From assembly GCA_913055905.1 (NCBI GenBank), contig CAJXLB010000004.1:1-64000 (forward strand): a DNA stretch of 64,000 nt, in the 5' to 3' direction. A model generated the notes under the pieces. The model did no database searches. It was not told the DNA's origin and saw only the letters and a program-made list of their open reading frames with translations. Origin of the DNA: an uncultured Winogradskyella sp. Its GTDB lineage: Bacteria > Bacteroidota > Bacteroidia > Flavobacteriales > Flavobacteriaceae. Of this stretch, positions 1 through 8,562 are shown piece by piece (position 1 is the stretch's first letter; every line of letters starts with the position of its first letter). The position numbers and the translations under genes were made by a program.

Positions 1-165
1 TGATGCAGTGATGCGGTGATAAGGTTATAAGGTTATGAGGTGAAAGGGTGTATGGTCATAGGTCATGGGTCTTTGGTCTTTAGGGATAAACTGCTGCTGG
101 AAATGGTGAAATCGAGACTTTAGTGAGGCGCAGCACTTTATAACAGGTTAGGAGGTATAAGTCAT
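1..165. repeat. Degenerate 7-8 bp tandem repeat
   Basis: The first ~85 bases can be cut into successive 8-mers then 7-mers that resemble each other (gtgatgca, gtgatgcg, gtgataag, gttataag, gttatgag, then gtcatag, gtcatgg, gtctttg, gtcttta). Weaker copies (gttaggag, gtataag) lie near 147-161. No reading frame is convincing here. The array probably continues to the left of the window. It could be an intergenic spacer or slipped-strand repeat remnant; I do not know its function. Confidence 0.5.
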
Positions 166-200
166 TAAAAAATGAACCCACGGTAATCAGCCGTGGGTTC
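165..200 (-). terminator. Rho-independent terminator for rpoD
   Basis: A perfect 10-bp stem (174-183 with 191-200, gaacccacgg/ccgtgggttc) has a 7-nt loop and, read leftward, is followed by ATTTTTTAA. It lies about 80 nt after the leftward rpoD stop. A second perfect hairpin without a U-tract (220-227 with 235-242, aacagtta/taactgtt) sits between it and the gene. Confidence 0.8.
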
Positions 201-280
201 TTTCATCAATCAAAAAACGAACAGTTATGTTTTGTAACTGTTGCTACCTTTATAAGGTTAGATGGTAAAGATACAAAAAA

Positions 281-1144
281 CTAACCTAAATATGTTTTTA
301 AGATCTTGCTTCGTGAGGTGTGCTTTAACCTACGAATGGCTTTTTCTTTTATTTGTCTTACGCGCTCACGCGTTAAATCGAACGTTTCTCCAATTTCTTC
401 TAGGGTCATTGGGTGTTGGTTGCCCAGACCAAAATATAAGCGAATAACATCGGCTTCACGCGGTGTAAGCGTTTCAAGGGCACGTTCTATTTCCGTACGT
501 AAGGACTCGTGTAAGAGGTCCTTGTCCGGATTTGGCGATTCGCCACTGCGCAATACATCGTAAAGGTTGGAGTCTTCGCCTTCGACCAAAGGTGCATCCA
601 TACTCACGTGGCGTCCTGAGTTTTTCATGGACTCCTTAACATCGTTAATGGTCATATCCAATTCCTTGGCAATCTCTTCTGCCGATGGTGGGCGTTCATG
701 GCTTTGCTCCAAAAAGGCAAAGGTTTTATTGATCTTATTGATCGACCCAATTTTATTCAGCGGTAAACGTACGATTCTAGATTGTTCTGCTAATGCTTGC
801 AAGATGGACTGTCTGATCCACCAAACCGCATAGGAGATAAATTTAAATCCTCGGGTTTCATCAAAACGCTGCGCTGCTTTAATGAGTCCCAAATTACCTT
901 CATTAATTAAATCAGGAAGCGTTAAACCTTGATTTTGGTACTGTTTGGCCACAGAGACGACGAAACGCAAGTTAGCTTTGGTTAATTTCTCCAAAGCGAC
1001 TTGGTCACCCGCTTTAATGCGCTGTGCCAGTTCCACTTCCTCATCTGCCGTGATAAGGTCAACCTTTCCAATTTCTTGTAGGTACTTGTCTAATGATGCG
1101 GTCTCCCTGTTGGTGACCTGTTTGGTGATTTTAAGCTGTCTCAT
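281..1144 (-). CDS. rpoD: Primary RNA polymerase sigma factor (sigma-70, RpoD/SigA)
   Basis: Housekeeping sigma factor that directs RNA polymerase to promoters. The order of regions is complete: a short N-terminus with region 1.2 (about residues 18-50), region 2 (57-120) containing the -10-reading helix around [13 protein letters not shown] (101-113), region 3 (about 130-205) and region 4 with the helix-turn-helix at about 247-275 ([17 protein letters not shown]). At 287 residues it has the short form typical of Bacteroidota, without the long acidic region 1.1 of E. coli RpoD. This sigma recognises the TAnnTTTG -7 boxes found across this window (family knowledge). The gene stands alone, with an ATG start and TAG stop, and is followed by a strong terminator. 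Confidence 0.97.
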   Translation of the reverse strand: MRQLKITKQVTNRETASLDKYLQEIGKVDLITADEEVELAQRIKAGDQVALEKLTKANLRFVVSVAKQYQNQGLTLPDLINEGNLGLIKAAQRFDETRGFKFISYAVWWIRQSILQALAEQSRIVRLPLNKIGSINKINKTFAFLEQSHERPPSAEEIAKELDMTINDVKESMKNSGRHVSMDAPLVEGEDSNLYDVLRSGESPNPDKDLLHESLRTEIERALETLTPREADVIRLYFGLGNQHPMTLEEIGETFDLTRERVRQIKEKAIRRLKHTSRSKILKTYLG

Positions 1145-1241
1145 CTAAAAATTTGGATTTGTACAATATTATAGCAAACACAAAGGTTGCTGTAATTATA
1201 CGTTAAACATCCAAAAAATGTTACAAAAGCCTTAAAAAAAT

Positions 1242-1616
1242 TTAAATTTTTATCAATTTTTTGTTGGTAAGATTGATATCGTCCAACATTTCATTGGTAA
1301 ATTTAAAGTGTCCCTTTGTGGTAATGAGCCTAAATCGTCTTGATTTGAGCGTACTTAAGGTGTTGAGAAAAAGCCATTTTGATTTGAGTAAGTTAGGCTT
1401 TTCACTTTTTAGACTAATATCAAAATAATGTTGCGTCCCGTTTTTATCCGCCACGATATCTGGAGTAACACTGACGTCACTCCCTTTTTTTAAGAAGGAC
1501 TTCGGGGTGTCATAGCCTTCTAGATCGGCTTTAATGTTTTCGAATCCGTGTTGCTCTAAATACTGTACGGAATTTTCTAAAATGCTTTTATACTTGTCTT
1601 TATCTGCTTGAATCAT
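1242..1616 (-). CDS. Small hypothetical protein with a PD-(D/E)xK nuclease-like motif
   Basis: Protein of 124 residues from the ATG at 1616; the frame stays open upstream, but MIQADKDK is the first sensible start. I do not recognise a named family. The middle reads TPDIVAD, about ten residues, then FDISLK: the spacing and chemistry (PD...D-x-x-K after a beta-hairpin) resemble the PD-(D/E)xK nuclease fold. The C-terminal part is basic (LKSRRFRLITTK). There is no signal peptide or membrane segment. It is monocistronic, transcribed away from rpoD's upstream region, with no exact TAnnTTTG box nearby. The nuclease link is inference from a short motif only; a regulatory or structural protein is equally possible. 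Confidence 0.7.
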   Translation of the reverse strand: MIQADKDKYKSILENSVQYLEQHGFENIKADLEGYDTPKSFLKKGSDVSVTPDIVADKNGTQHYFDISLKSEKPNLLKSKWLFLNTLSTLKSRRFRLITTKGHFKFTNEMLDDINLTNKKLIKI

Positions 1617-1804
1617 AGCCCTTAATATAATGATTTTTCCGTAACAAGTCAAGTTAAATCCCTATGAGCTTCGTATGTACCTCTATTTTAGGCCATTTTA
1701 AGAACCATAAAAGAACTACTCTAAAAATGACCGAGATCAGTGTTTAATGGTCTGATTCTATTTAAGTTTATAGGTGCTATAAACAACACTTTAAACGTTT
1801 TATC

Positions 1805-2329
1805 ATGAAACATCTATTAAAATTTGCAGCATTCGTATTACTCAGCTTAAGTTTTATAGCGTGTGACGAGGTTGATGAGCTTACCGAAATCGATTTTAAC
1901 ACTACCCTAAATGAGTCCCTTGCTGTTACTGTGCCTGCTGGTGAGGCCTTGGTGTTAAATGAAACAACCCTCATCAACATCAGTAATAACGACACCCAAG
2001 ACTATTTAGACGACTTGCAGGATGTTAGTATTACAAGTTTTACCTATCGTTTGGTTGACTTCACCGGTGACCCTGAAGGTACCGTTATGGGACAGTTCCA
2101 AGCTGATGGTATTACCCTGGTAAATCATAACATGATTGTAAAAGACGAAGTTGACGCTGGTACCGTATTTGAAGTCACCGATCCTGCCTTATTGAATACC
2201 TTAGCCAACAAACTAAGAAGTGGAAACGATGTAGCTGTAGGTATTTCAGGGACTTCAACTTGTGCTGAGGCTATGAACTTTACCATCGTGATGACCATTG
2301 AGCTGGCCGTTACGGCAGATGTGCTCTAA
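1805..2329 (+). CDS. Hypothetical lipoprotein
   Basis: A 174-residue protein with a type II signal peptide: MKHLLKFAAFVLLSLSFIAC, with the lipobox (SFIAC) ending at Cys20, then an acidic DEVDEL stretch. The mature part is rich in Asp, Thr and Asn and predicted to be beta-strand-rich, with no catalytic motif I can see. The acidic residues straight after the Cys are compatible with a lipoprotein export signal for surface display as described in Bacteroidota, but this is inference. It is monocistronic, convergent with pnp, sharing a bidirectional terminator. Function unknown. Confidence 0.85.
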   Translation: MKHLLKFAAFVLLSLSFIACDEVDELTEIDFNTTLNESLAVTVPAGEALVLNETTLINISNNDTQDYLDDLQDVSITSFTYRLVDFTGDPEGTVMGQFQADGITLVNHNMIVKDEVDAGTVFEVTDPALLNTLANKLRSGNDVAVGISGTSTCAEAMNFTIVMTIELAVTADVL

Positions 2330-2346
2330 GCACTTACGTCATAAAA

Positions 2347-2375
2347 AAACCGCTTCAAAACTGAAGCGGTTTCTT
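2347..2375. terminator. Bidirectional terminator between lipoprotein gene and pnp
   Basis: An 11-bp perfect stem (2347-2357 with 2362-2372, aaaccgcttca/tgaagcggttt) has a 4-nt loop, preceded by an A-run (2343-2349) and followed by a T-rich stretch. It serves the rightward gene ending at 2329 and the leftward pnp ending at 2391. Confidence 0.85.
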
Positions 2376-2390
2376 GTTGTGTAGTGAGGA

Positions 2391-4643
2391 TTAATCTTCT
2401 TTATTATTATCCCTATTGCGGTTATCCTGTCCTCGGTTGCGATTGTCCCGATTTCGATTGTCGCGTCCGCGATTATTGCCACCACGATTCTTATCACGAG
2501 GTGGACGTGGCTGCCAGCCTTCTGGTTTAGGTAGAATGGCTTTTCGGGACACCTTTTCACGCTTCGTTTTTGGGTCGAACCCAAAGTACTTCACATCAAA
2601 GACATCACCCATATTTACCACGTCTGTCACGTTTTCGGTACGTTCCCAGGCTAATTCACTCACGTGGAGCAAGGTTTCGTTACCAGGTGCTTCGGTATAT
2701 TCGACCACAGCTCCGAAATCGAGTATCTTCACCACTTTAACCTCGTAAATGCTACCAGGTTCTGGTTTAAACATCAGGGCATCAATGGTTGCAATCACTT
2801 TATCAATGCCTTCCTGATCCGTTCCGAGGATTTCTACGATGCCCTCTTCCGTAACCGGATCTTCGTTGATGACTATAGTGGTGTTGGTGTCTTTTTGTAG
2901 TTCTTGAATCACTTTACCACCAGAACCGATGACGGCACCAATGTATTCGCCAGGAATGATTTTGGTCACCATTTTTGGCGCATGTGGTTTTACGTCTGGA
3001 TTTGGTTGTGCAATGGTATCCGTTAGCTTTTCAAGAATATGTAAACGACCATCACGGGCTTGCTTTAAGGCTTTAACCAGCACTTCATAAGACAATCCCT
3101 TGATTTTGATATCCATTTGACAGGCTGTAATCCCATCTGCTGTACCAGTTACTTTAAAATCCATATCACCTAAGTGGTCTTCATCACCAAGGATGTCTGA
3201 AAGTACGGCGTACTTTCCAGTATCGGCATCTGAAATTAAGCCCATCGCAATACCGGAAACCGGTTTAATCATTTGAACCCCAGCATCCATAAGTGCCATG
3301 GTTCCGGCACAAACCGTTGCCATAGATGACGAGCCATTAGACTCCAATACTTCAGATACCACACGCACCGTATAGGGGCAGTCGTCTGGTACCATACCTT
3401 TAAGCGCACGCTGCGCAAGGTTTCCGTGTCCTATTTCCCGACGTGAGGTACCACGAATTGGTCGTGCTTCGCCAGTAGAAAATGGTGGGAAATTATAGTG
3501 TAAGTAGAAGCGCTCCTCACCTTCGTAAGATGGCATATCAATCACATTGGATTCCCTAGAGGTTCCTAAGGTAACGGTAGCCAATGCTTGGGTTTCACCA
3601 CGTGTAAAAATAGAAGATCCGTGGGTAGAGGGAAGGTAATCTACCTCGCACCATATAGGTCTTATGTCTTCAGTTTTACGGCCATCCAAACGTAAGCCTT
3701 CGTTTAGGGTTAAGTCCCTAACCGCTTTCTTTTGCGCTTTTGCGAAATATTTGTGAATGAGCTTGCCTAACTCCTCTTGTTCCTCTTCCGAAAAGGCTGC
3801 AAAGACTTCTTCTTTAATATCGCTAAAGGCTTGTCCGCGCTCGTGTTTGGAGGATCCTGCCTTGGCCACTTCATAGGTCTTGTCATAGACCATATCGTGG
3901 ATTTTTTGTTCTAAGGCCTCGTCTTCTGCTTCAGGCTCATACTCACGGGTTTCTTTTTTACCAAAGGCTTCCGCTAGTCTTAGCTGTGCCTCACACTGTA
4001 CCTTAATGGCTTCATGCGCTGCTTTTATAGCTTCGGTCATTTCTTCCTCTGAGATTTCCTTCATTTCACCCTCAACCATCATAACGGAGTCTGCGGAAGC
4101 ACCGACCATCATATCAATATCGGACTCCTCTAATTGCGCTTGGGACGGATTGATGATAAACTCACCATTAATGCGTCCTACGCGTACTTCTGAAATCGCA
4201 GTCTCAAACGGGATGTCTGATAATTGAATAGCAGCAGATGCTGCCAAGCCGGCCATAGCATCGGGCATAACGTTTTCGTCATGGGACATCAATTGGATCA
4301 TCACTTGTGTCTCTGCATGGTAATCTTTTGGGAATAATGGTCGTAATACACGATCCACTAAACGCATGGTAAGCACCTCGCCATCACTTGGTCTGGCTTC
4401 ACGCTTAAAGAAACCGCCAGGATAACGTCCTGCGGCAGCAAATTTTTCCCTGTAATCTACGGTTAACGGTAGAAAGTCTACATCCGATTGATGGTAATTG
4501 GATACAACGGTACACAAGAGCATACAGTTGCCAGATTTTACCACTACAGAACCGTGGGCTTGTTTGGCTAATTTTCCGGTTTCGATAGAAATTTCCCTAC
4601 CGTCACCAAGGTCTATGACCTCTTTGAATGTGTTTGGAATCAT
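2391..4643 (-). CDS. pnp: Polyribonucleotide nucleotidyltransferase (PNPase)
   Basis: Phosphorolytic 3'-5' exoribonuclease of RNA turnover. The 750 residues follow the family order: two RNase PH-like cores (about 10-230 and 310-545) separated by an all-alpha linker, a KH domain (about 560-620, with the GSGGKVIQ loop) and an S1 domain (about 630-700). After S1 comes a roughly 40-residue tail made almost only of Arg, Asn, Asp and Gly (RGG- and RNRD-like repeats), probably disordered and RNA-binding. Start is ATG at 4643. It lies downstream of rpsO, as in many bacteria, but a terminator at 4863-4879 separates the two, so read-through or its own promoter is needed. Confidence 0.97.
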   Translation of the reverse strand: MIPNTFKEVIDLGDGREISIETGKLAKQAHGSVVVKSGNCMLLCTVVSNYHQSDVDFLPLTVDYREKFAAAGRYPGGFFKREARPSDGEVLTMRLVDRVLRPLFPKDYHAETQVMIQLMSHDENVMPDAMAGLAASAAIQLSDIPFETAISEVRVGRINGEFIINPSQAQLEESDIDMMVGASADSVMMVEGEMKEISEEEMTEAIKAAHEAIKVQCEAQLRLAEAFGKKETREYEPEAEDEALEQKIHDMVYDKTYEVAKAGSSKHERGQAFSDIKEEVFAAFSEEEQEELGKLIHKYFAKAQKKAVRDLTLNEGLRLDGRKTEDIRPIWCEVDYLPSTHGSSIFTRGETQALATVTLGTSRESNVIDMPSYEGEERFYLHYNFPPFSTGEARPIRGTSRREIGHGNLAQRALKGMVPDDCPYTVRVVSEVLESNGSSSMATVCAGTMALMDAGVQMIKPVSGIAMGLISDADTGKYAVLSDILGDEDHLGDMDFKVTGTADGITACQMDIKIKGLSYEVLVKALKQARDGRLHILEKLTDTIAQPNPDVKPHAPKMVTKIIPGEYIGAVIGSGGKVIQELQKDTNTTIVINEDPVTEEGIVEILGTDQEGIDKVIATIDALMFKPEPGSIYEVKVVKILDFGAVVEYTEAPGNETLLHVSELAWERTENVTDVVNMGDVFDVKYFGFDPKTKREKVSRKAILPKPEGWQPRPPRDKNRGGNNRGRDNRNRDNRNRGQDNRNRDNNKED

Positions 4644-4854
4644 AAAATTTTAATTCTTGTTTTTGATACGTTCGGTTTTCACGTTTATTTTTTGAAAACA
4701 CCTTAAATCATCAAAAACCTTATGTTAAACAATGGTCGCCGCCTAACGTGACGGACTGTGTTGTGTTGTTGTGTAGTTGTTATGACCAATGAAAAACTAT
4801 GGGTAGCTTCTTCAATTTCGAATTTTAGACGCTTTCGATTGCGTTATGCTAAAA

Positions 4855-4879
4855 TAAAAAAACCACGCCAAAAGCGTGG
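4855..4879 (-). terminator. Terminator of rpsO
   Basis: The stem ccacgc/gcgtgg (4863-4868 with 4874-4879) with a 5-nt loop, followed leftward by GTTTTTTTAT, lies just after the rpsO stop at 4893. It partially uncouples rpsO from pnp. Confidence 0.8.
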
Positions 4880-4892
4880 TCTTTTTAGAGGA

Positions 4893-5162
4893 TTATTTAC
4901 GTAATCCTAATTCTTTTACTATGGCGCGGTATCTTAAGATATCCTTTTTGATTAAATAATCGAGTAAGGCACGACGCTTACCTACCATTTTTACCAATGA
5001 ACGCTCAGAGTTGTAATCTTTTTGATTCTTTTTTAAGTGTTCGGTTAGGTGATTGATCCTGTGTGTAAACAGGGCAATTTGACCTTCTGCAGAACCGGTA
5101 TCATTTTTTCCTTTACCGTATTTTGCGAAGATTTCTTCTTTCTTTTCTTTAGTTAAATACAT
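4893..5162 (-). CDS. rpsO: 30S ribosomal protein S15
   Basis: Small-subunit protein that binds the 16S rRNA central domain and helps bridge to the 50S. The 89 residues match the family's usual length; MYLTKEKKEEIF is the normal N-terminus, so the ATG at 5162 is chosen although the frame stays open for about 59 codons upstream. Conserved segments include GSAEGQIALFTHRI (about residues 23-36), HLK.N.KDY.SERSL (about 42-55) and LVGKRRALLDYL-like MVGKRRALLDYL (59-70). It is transcribed ahead of pnp. The upstream leader has a -7 box at 5218-5225 and a perfect 8-bp hairpin (5195-5213), which may be an autoregulatory or stabilising element. Confidence 0.97.
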   Translation of the reverse strand: MYLTKEKKEEIFAKYGKGKNDTGSAEGQIALFTHRINHLTEHLKKNQKDYNSERSLVKMVGKRRALLDYLIKKDILRYRAIVKELGLRK

Positions 5163-5194
5163 GCTAATATTATTGTAAATGATTGTTATGTACT

Positions 5195-5213
5195 TTGAAA
5201 GATTTTCTTTCAA
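5195..5213 (-). promoter_or_regulatory. Hairpin at the 5' end of the rpsO leader
   Basis: A perfect 8-bp inverted repeat (ttgaaaga 5195-5202 with tctttcaa 5206-5213) has a 3-nt loop, sited about where the rpsO transcript should begin if the -7 box at 5218-5225 is used. It could stabilise the mRNA end or take part in S15 autoregulation; neither is shown by sequence alone. Confidence 0.4.
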
Positions 5214-5217
5214 GCGG

Positions 5218-5225
5218 CAAATATA
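5218..5225 (-). promoter_or_regulatory. -7 promoter box of rpsO (TATATTTG)
   Basis: Read leftward this is TATATTTG, an exact match to the Bacteroidota -7 consensus TAnnTTTG, 56 nt before the rpsO ATG. No clear TTG -33 element was seen at 17-23 nt. Confidence 0.6.
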
Positions 5226-5341
5226 GGTAAAATAACTGATTTGGAATTCTTTTGAGCTAAATTTTGTGTTTTCGACAAACGGAATTAAACGTTTTGCCAT
5301 CAGCATAGTCTTAGAAGCATAGTAACACAAAACAATCACTC

Positions 5342-6187
5342 ATGAAAACCTTTAATGTAATGAAAAAAAGTATCCTAGCCCTAAGTGTGGTAGGGTTGCT
5401 GTTGGTCTCTTGTTCAGATAGCAATGATGATATTACCAACTTAGAAACAAGCGCAGAAGATATCGTTGCCTTGCAACAGGTCGCAGAAATCGATCAAATA
5501 GATAATGTCTTGGGCGATATTATCATAGATGTTTATGAGCAGCAAGAAAATGAGGCTGTAGGACGTTCAGCCAATGCTAGTTTTATTCCAGATTGTGTGA
5601 CCATAACCGTTGAGGTTCAACAAAATTTTAGAGCGGTCACCATTGACTTCGGAACTACCGGTTGCCTTGTGCAAGGTCATATCCTTAGAGGACAGATTCT
5701 AATGGATTATACGCGCGACCCAGAAGTACAGCAAGTGACGATTAATTATAGTTTGGTTGATTTCTTTGTGGATGCCAAAAGTGTTATGGGCAGTCGTTCC
5801 ATTTTACGGGAGCTGGCCAATGCCAATGGCAACCCACAATTCACCCATAATTTGGATTTAACGGTTATTTGGCCCAATGGTGTTGAGGCATCTCGGGAAG
5901 GCACACGCATCAGGGAATGGGTAGAAGGATTTGGAAGTGGTACCTTCAGTGATAATGTTTTTGAAATTACTGGAGATTGGACGGCTACTTTTGTCAATGG
6001 AAATACCCATAATTATGAGGTGATGCTACCGTTGCGCCGCGAGATTGGTTGTATGCATTTTGTTAGCGGTACCGTAGATGTTACTCGTACCAACTTTGGT
6101 GGTGTGTTTGATTTTGGAGAGGGAACCTGTGATGCTGTAGCGACATTTACTTTTGATAACGGTACCGAAATCGAGGTACAGCTTTAG
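5342..6187 (+). CDS. Hypothetical lipoprotein
   Basis: A 281-residue protein with a lipoprotein signal peptide. Two starts are possible: ATG 5342 (MKTFNV) or ATG 5360 (MKKSILALSVVG), the second giving a more standard 18-residue signal ending in LLVSC. Acidic residues follow the Cys. The mature part is beta-rich, with paired cysteines (for example around DCVTITV and GTTGCLV, then IGCMHF and GTCDAV) that could form disulfides. I recognise no catalytic motif. It is monocistronic and shares a terminator with accD. The protein looks like the large class of uncharacterised flavobacterial outer-membrane lipoproteins. Confidence 0.85.
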   Translation: MKTFNVMKKSILALSVVGLLLVSCSDSNDDITNLETSAEDIVALQQVAEIDQIDNVLGDIIIDVYEQQENEAVGRSANASFIPDCVTITVEVQQNFRAVTIDFGTTGCLVQGHILRGQILMDYTRDPEVQQVTINYSLVDFFVDAKSVMGSRSILRELANANGNPQFTHNLDLTVIWPNGVEASREGTRIREWVEGFGSGTFSDNVFEITGDWTATFVNGNTHNYEVMLPLRREIGCMHFVSGTVDVTRTNFGGVFDFGEGTCDAVATFTFDNGTEIEVQL

Positions 6188-6221
6188 TGCACTAGAGGCT
6201 GAAGCAACACAATTCTTAACT

Positions 6222-6247
6222 AAAAGCGAGCTCTTAGCTCGCTTTTT
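6222..6247. terminator. Bidirectional terminator between lipoprotein gene and accD
   Basis: The stem aaaagcgagc/gctcgctttt (core 6226-6231 with 6237-6242, loop 5 nt) is flanked by A4 and T5, so it works in both directions. It ends immediately before the accD stop. Confidence 0.85.
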
Positions 6248-7105
6248 CTAATCTCTTAAGGGTTGATTCAAAATTAAATCCAGATAAAGATTAATTTTCT
6301 TTTTAAGGTCTTTACGGTGTGTGATAAAATCGAGGAAGCCATGTTCCAATAAAAACTCGGAGGTTTGAAAGCCTTCTGGGAGCTCCTTACCTGTGGTGTC
6401 TCTAACGACCCGCGGTCCGGCAAAACCAATTAAGGCTCCTGGTTCCGCGATATTGATATCGCCAAGCATGGCAAAAGACGCTGTAGTCCCTCCTGTGGTT
6501 GGGTCCGTACACAAGGAAATGTAAGGAATCTTGGCTTCTGCCAATTGGGCTAATTTGGCTGAGGTTTTTGCCAATTGCATTAAGGATAGTGCAGCTTCCA
6601 TCATCCTTGCCCCTCCAGATTTACTTATAATAAGGAATGGCGTTTTCTTTTTAAGGGCATAATCTGCCGCACGAGCAATCTTTTCACCTACCACACTTCC
6701 CATAGAACCACCAATAAACGTGAAGTCCATACAAGCTATAACAAGGTCTTTACCATTGGATTTTCCTACTGCCGTGCGTACGGCATCATTAAGTCCTGTT
6801 TTGGCTTTGGCCGTTTTTAAACGCTCTGGATATTTTTTGGTGTCCACGAATCTCAGTGGGTCCTTGGAGGTGAGATTGGCATCCAATTCCTTGAATTTAT
6901 TATCATCGAATAGAATCTCGAAATATTCCTTACTTCCTATTCTAACGTGGTAGCCATCTTCTGGACTGACATAGAAATTTTGTTCTAATTCCTTGGTGTC
7001 TATGATTTTTCCGGTCGGTGATTTATACCACAGCCCTTTTGGTATATCCTTTTTCTCCTCTGTTGCGGTTTGGATCCCTTTATCTTTTCGTTTAAACCAT
7101 GCCAT
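6248..7105 (-). CDS. accD: Acetyl-CoA carboxylase, carboxyltransferase beta subunit
   Basis: With AccA it transfers the carboxyl group from biotin to acetyl-CoA, making malonyl-CoA for fatty acid synthesis. The 285 residues cover the whole crotonase-fold carboxyltransferase domain, with the conserved [35 protein letters not shown] and GFAGPRV segments. Odd feature: E. coli AccD carries a Cys4 zinc ribbon at C27/C30/C46/C49, but here the equivalent region (residues 28-52) reads KSPTGK...VSPEDGY, with Ser, Thr and Asp and no cysteine at all. The ribbon scaffold is still recognisable in length and flanking residues. ATG start at 7105; monocistronic; accA is not in this window. Confidence 0.96.
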   Translation of the reverse strand: MAWFKRKDKGIQTATEEKKDIPKGLWYKSPTGKIIDTKELEQNFYVSPEDGYHVRIGSKEYFEILFDDNKFKELDANLTSKDPLRFVDTKKYPERLKTAKAKTGLNDAVRTAVGKSNGKDLVIACMDFTFIGGSMGSVVGEKIARAADYALKKKTPFLIISKSGGARMMEAALSLMQLAKTSAKLAQLAEAKIPYISLCTDPTTGGTTASFAMLGDINIAEPGALIGFAGPRVVRDTTGKELPEGFQTSEFLLEHGFLDFITHRKDLKKKINLYLDLILNQPLRD

Positions 7106-7280
7106 AGTTGTTGTCTGTTTCGTCTAAGTTGTTAAGAAAGACTCTAAAGTGGTATCTAAGTTATAAAACTTTTGGCACTTTATGCTGTTTTAAGTTGTAT
7201 TGAAGGGGACAAAACTACATTAATAAACTGTGACGTCAAAACAGTTTTGTCCTAATAACCCAACGATTTCCATATTATAA

Positions 7281-7322
7281 GCAAAGCCCATTGCTACTAA
7301 GAGAATTAACAATGGGCTTCGC
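7281..7322 (-). terminator. Long hairpin downstream of fbaA
   Basis: A 13-bp stem with one mismatch (7281-7293 with 7310-7322, gcaaagcccattg/caatgggcttcgc) and a 16-nt loop lies 20 nt after the fbaA stop. Read leftward it lacks a clear U-tract, so it may protect the 3' end rather than terminate by itself. Confidence 0.55.
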
Positions 7323-7341
7323 AATGATGTGCATTTCTATC

Positions 7342-8409
7342 TTAAAGGGTATCCACGTTATTCAGGTCTTCAAAGGCCTTTTTTAATCTTGTAACAAAGG
7401 CGTCTTCCCCTTTGCGCAGCCATACGCGTGGATCATAATATTTTTTATTTGGCACGTCGTCGCCATCTGGATTGCCAATCTGTGCTTGCAGATAGTCTTT
7501 TTTATCGGCCATGTAGTCTCTTACACCACTCATGAAGGCGTATTGCATATCGGTATCGATGTTCATTTTAATAACGCCGTAACCTATAGCTTCCCTTATT
7601 TCCTCAACGGTAGAACCTGACCCGCCATGGAATACAAAATCAATATGGTTATGACCTACACCATACTTTTTAGAGACGTATTCTTGGGAGTTCTTAAGGA
7701 TTTTCGGCGTGAGTTTTACATTACCTGGCTTGTAAACACCGTGTACGTTACCAAAGGCTGCCGCCACAGTAAACTGATCGCTCACTTTGCTTAATTCCTC
7801 ATAGGCATAGGCTACTTCTTCTGGTTGGGTGTACAATTTTGAATCGTCTACATCAGTATTGTCTACACCGTCTTCTTCACCACCGGTAACACCTAATTCT
7901 ATTTCCAAGGTCATGCCCATTTTACTCATTCTAGACAGGTACTGTTTACAGATGTCTATATTTTCTTCAATAGGTTCTTCAGACAGGTCAATCATATGTG
8001 AGCTGTAAAGCGGTTTGCCCGTTTCCTTGAAGTGCTGTTCGCTCGCCTCTAGGAGACCATCAATCCAAGGGAGTAATTTTTTGGCGCAGTGGTCTGTATG
8101 CAAAATTACTGGAACGCCATACGCTTCCGCCATGTGATGTACATGCCTTGCTCCGGCGATAGCGCCAGCAATTGCTGCTTTTTGATTTTCATTGCTCAGT
8201 CCTTTGCCTGCATTGAACTGTGCACCACCATTTGAAAATTGTATAATGACTGGCGAATTTAAGGCCTTAGCCGTTTCTAACACGCCGTTAATGCTATTTG
8301 ATCCAATAACATTGACCGCTGGTAAGGCAAATCCTTTTTCCTTGGCTAGTTTAAATATCTCTTGAACTTCTCTTCCTGTAGCAACGCCAGGCTTGATATT
8401 ATGACTCAT
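7342..8409 (-). CDS. fbaA: Class II fructose-bisphosphate aldolase
   Basis: Zinc-dependent aldolase interconverting fructose-1,6-bisphosphate with dihydroxyacetone phosphate and glyceraldehyde-3-phosphate. The ATG at 8409 (MSHNIKPGVATG) gives 355 residues, the length of the E. coli FbaA type; the 37 extra upstream codons are hydrophobic and non-homologous. Visible motifs are PVILHTDHC (metal-binding His and catalytic Asp region), LEIELGVTGGEEDGVDN (the Glu/Asp segment), FGNVHGVY and FVFHGGSGS (metal-binding His regions), and KMNIDTDMQ. It is monocistronic. A -7 box TATTTTTG sits 25 nt before the ATG. Confidence 0.96.
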   Translation of the reverse strand: MSHNIKPGVATGREVQEIFKLAKEKGFALPAVNVIGSNSINGVLETAKALNSPVIIQFSNGGAQFNAGKGLSNENQKAAIAGAIAGARHVHHMAEAYGVPVILHTDHCAKKLLPWIDGLLEASEQHFKETGKPLYSSHMIDLSEEPIEENIDICKQYLSRMSKMGMTLEIELGVTGGEEDGVDNTDVDDSKLYTQPEEVAYAYEELSKVSDQFTVAAAFGNVHGVYKPGNVKLTPKILKNSQEYVSKKYGVGHNHIDFVFHGGSGSTVEEIREAIGYGVIKMNIDTDMQYAFMSGVRDYMADKKDYLQAQIGNPDGDDVPNKKYYDPRVWLRKGEDAFVTRLKKAFEDLNNVDTL

Positions 8410-8433
8410 AATTCTTGATTGAAAATTAGATAT

Positions 8434-8441
8434 CAAAAATA
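8434..8441 (-). promoter_or_regulatory. -7 promoter box of fbaA (TATTTTTG)
   Basis: Exact TAnnTTTG match on the minus strand, 25 nt upstream of the fbaA ATG at 8409. It also supports that ATG over the longer open frame, since the longer form would start upstream of the promoter. Confidence 0.6.
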
Positions 8442-8562
8442 CGGAAAATTTGGATATTACGAAGGGATAAATTGGAGTAATGAAGCCTAATAACACTATG
8501 GTAACAGACCAAAACCCCATAAGGCAGTTCTGTATATTTACACGCTTGGATTAATTCTTGGT

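Noticed and set aside
4006..4227. Antisense frames of 70-100 codons within pnp, tamL, M1 and other large genes.
   Set aside because: They mirror the codon pattern of real genes on the other strand and contain no independent motif or start signal.
4644..4860. The rpsO-pnp gap as a possible tRNA or ncRNA.
   Set aside because: No cloverleaf or T-loop sequence; only T/G-rich low-complexity sequence such as gttgtgttgttgtgt.
4893..5339. An extended 148-residue version of S15.
   Set aside because: The extra 59 residues are not homologous to S15, run through the promoter and leader hairpin, and the ATG at 5162 gives the standard 89-residue protein.
8410..8520. A hydrophobic N-terminal extension on fructose-bisphosphate aldolase as a membrane anchor.
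   Set aside because: The extension overlaps the -7 box at 8434-8441, and the ATG at 8409 gives the standard family N-terminus.
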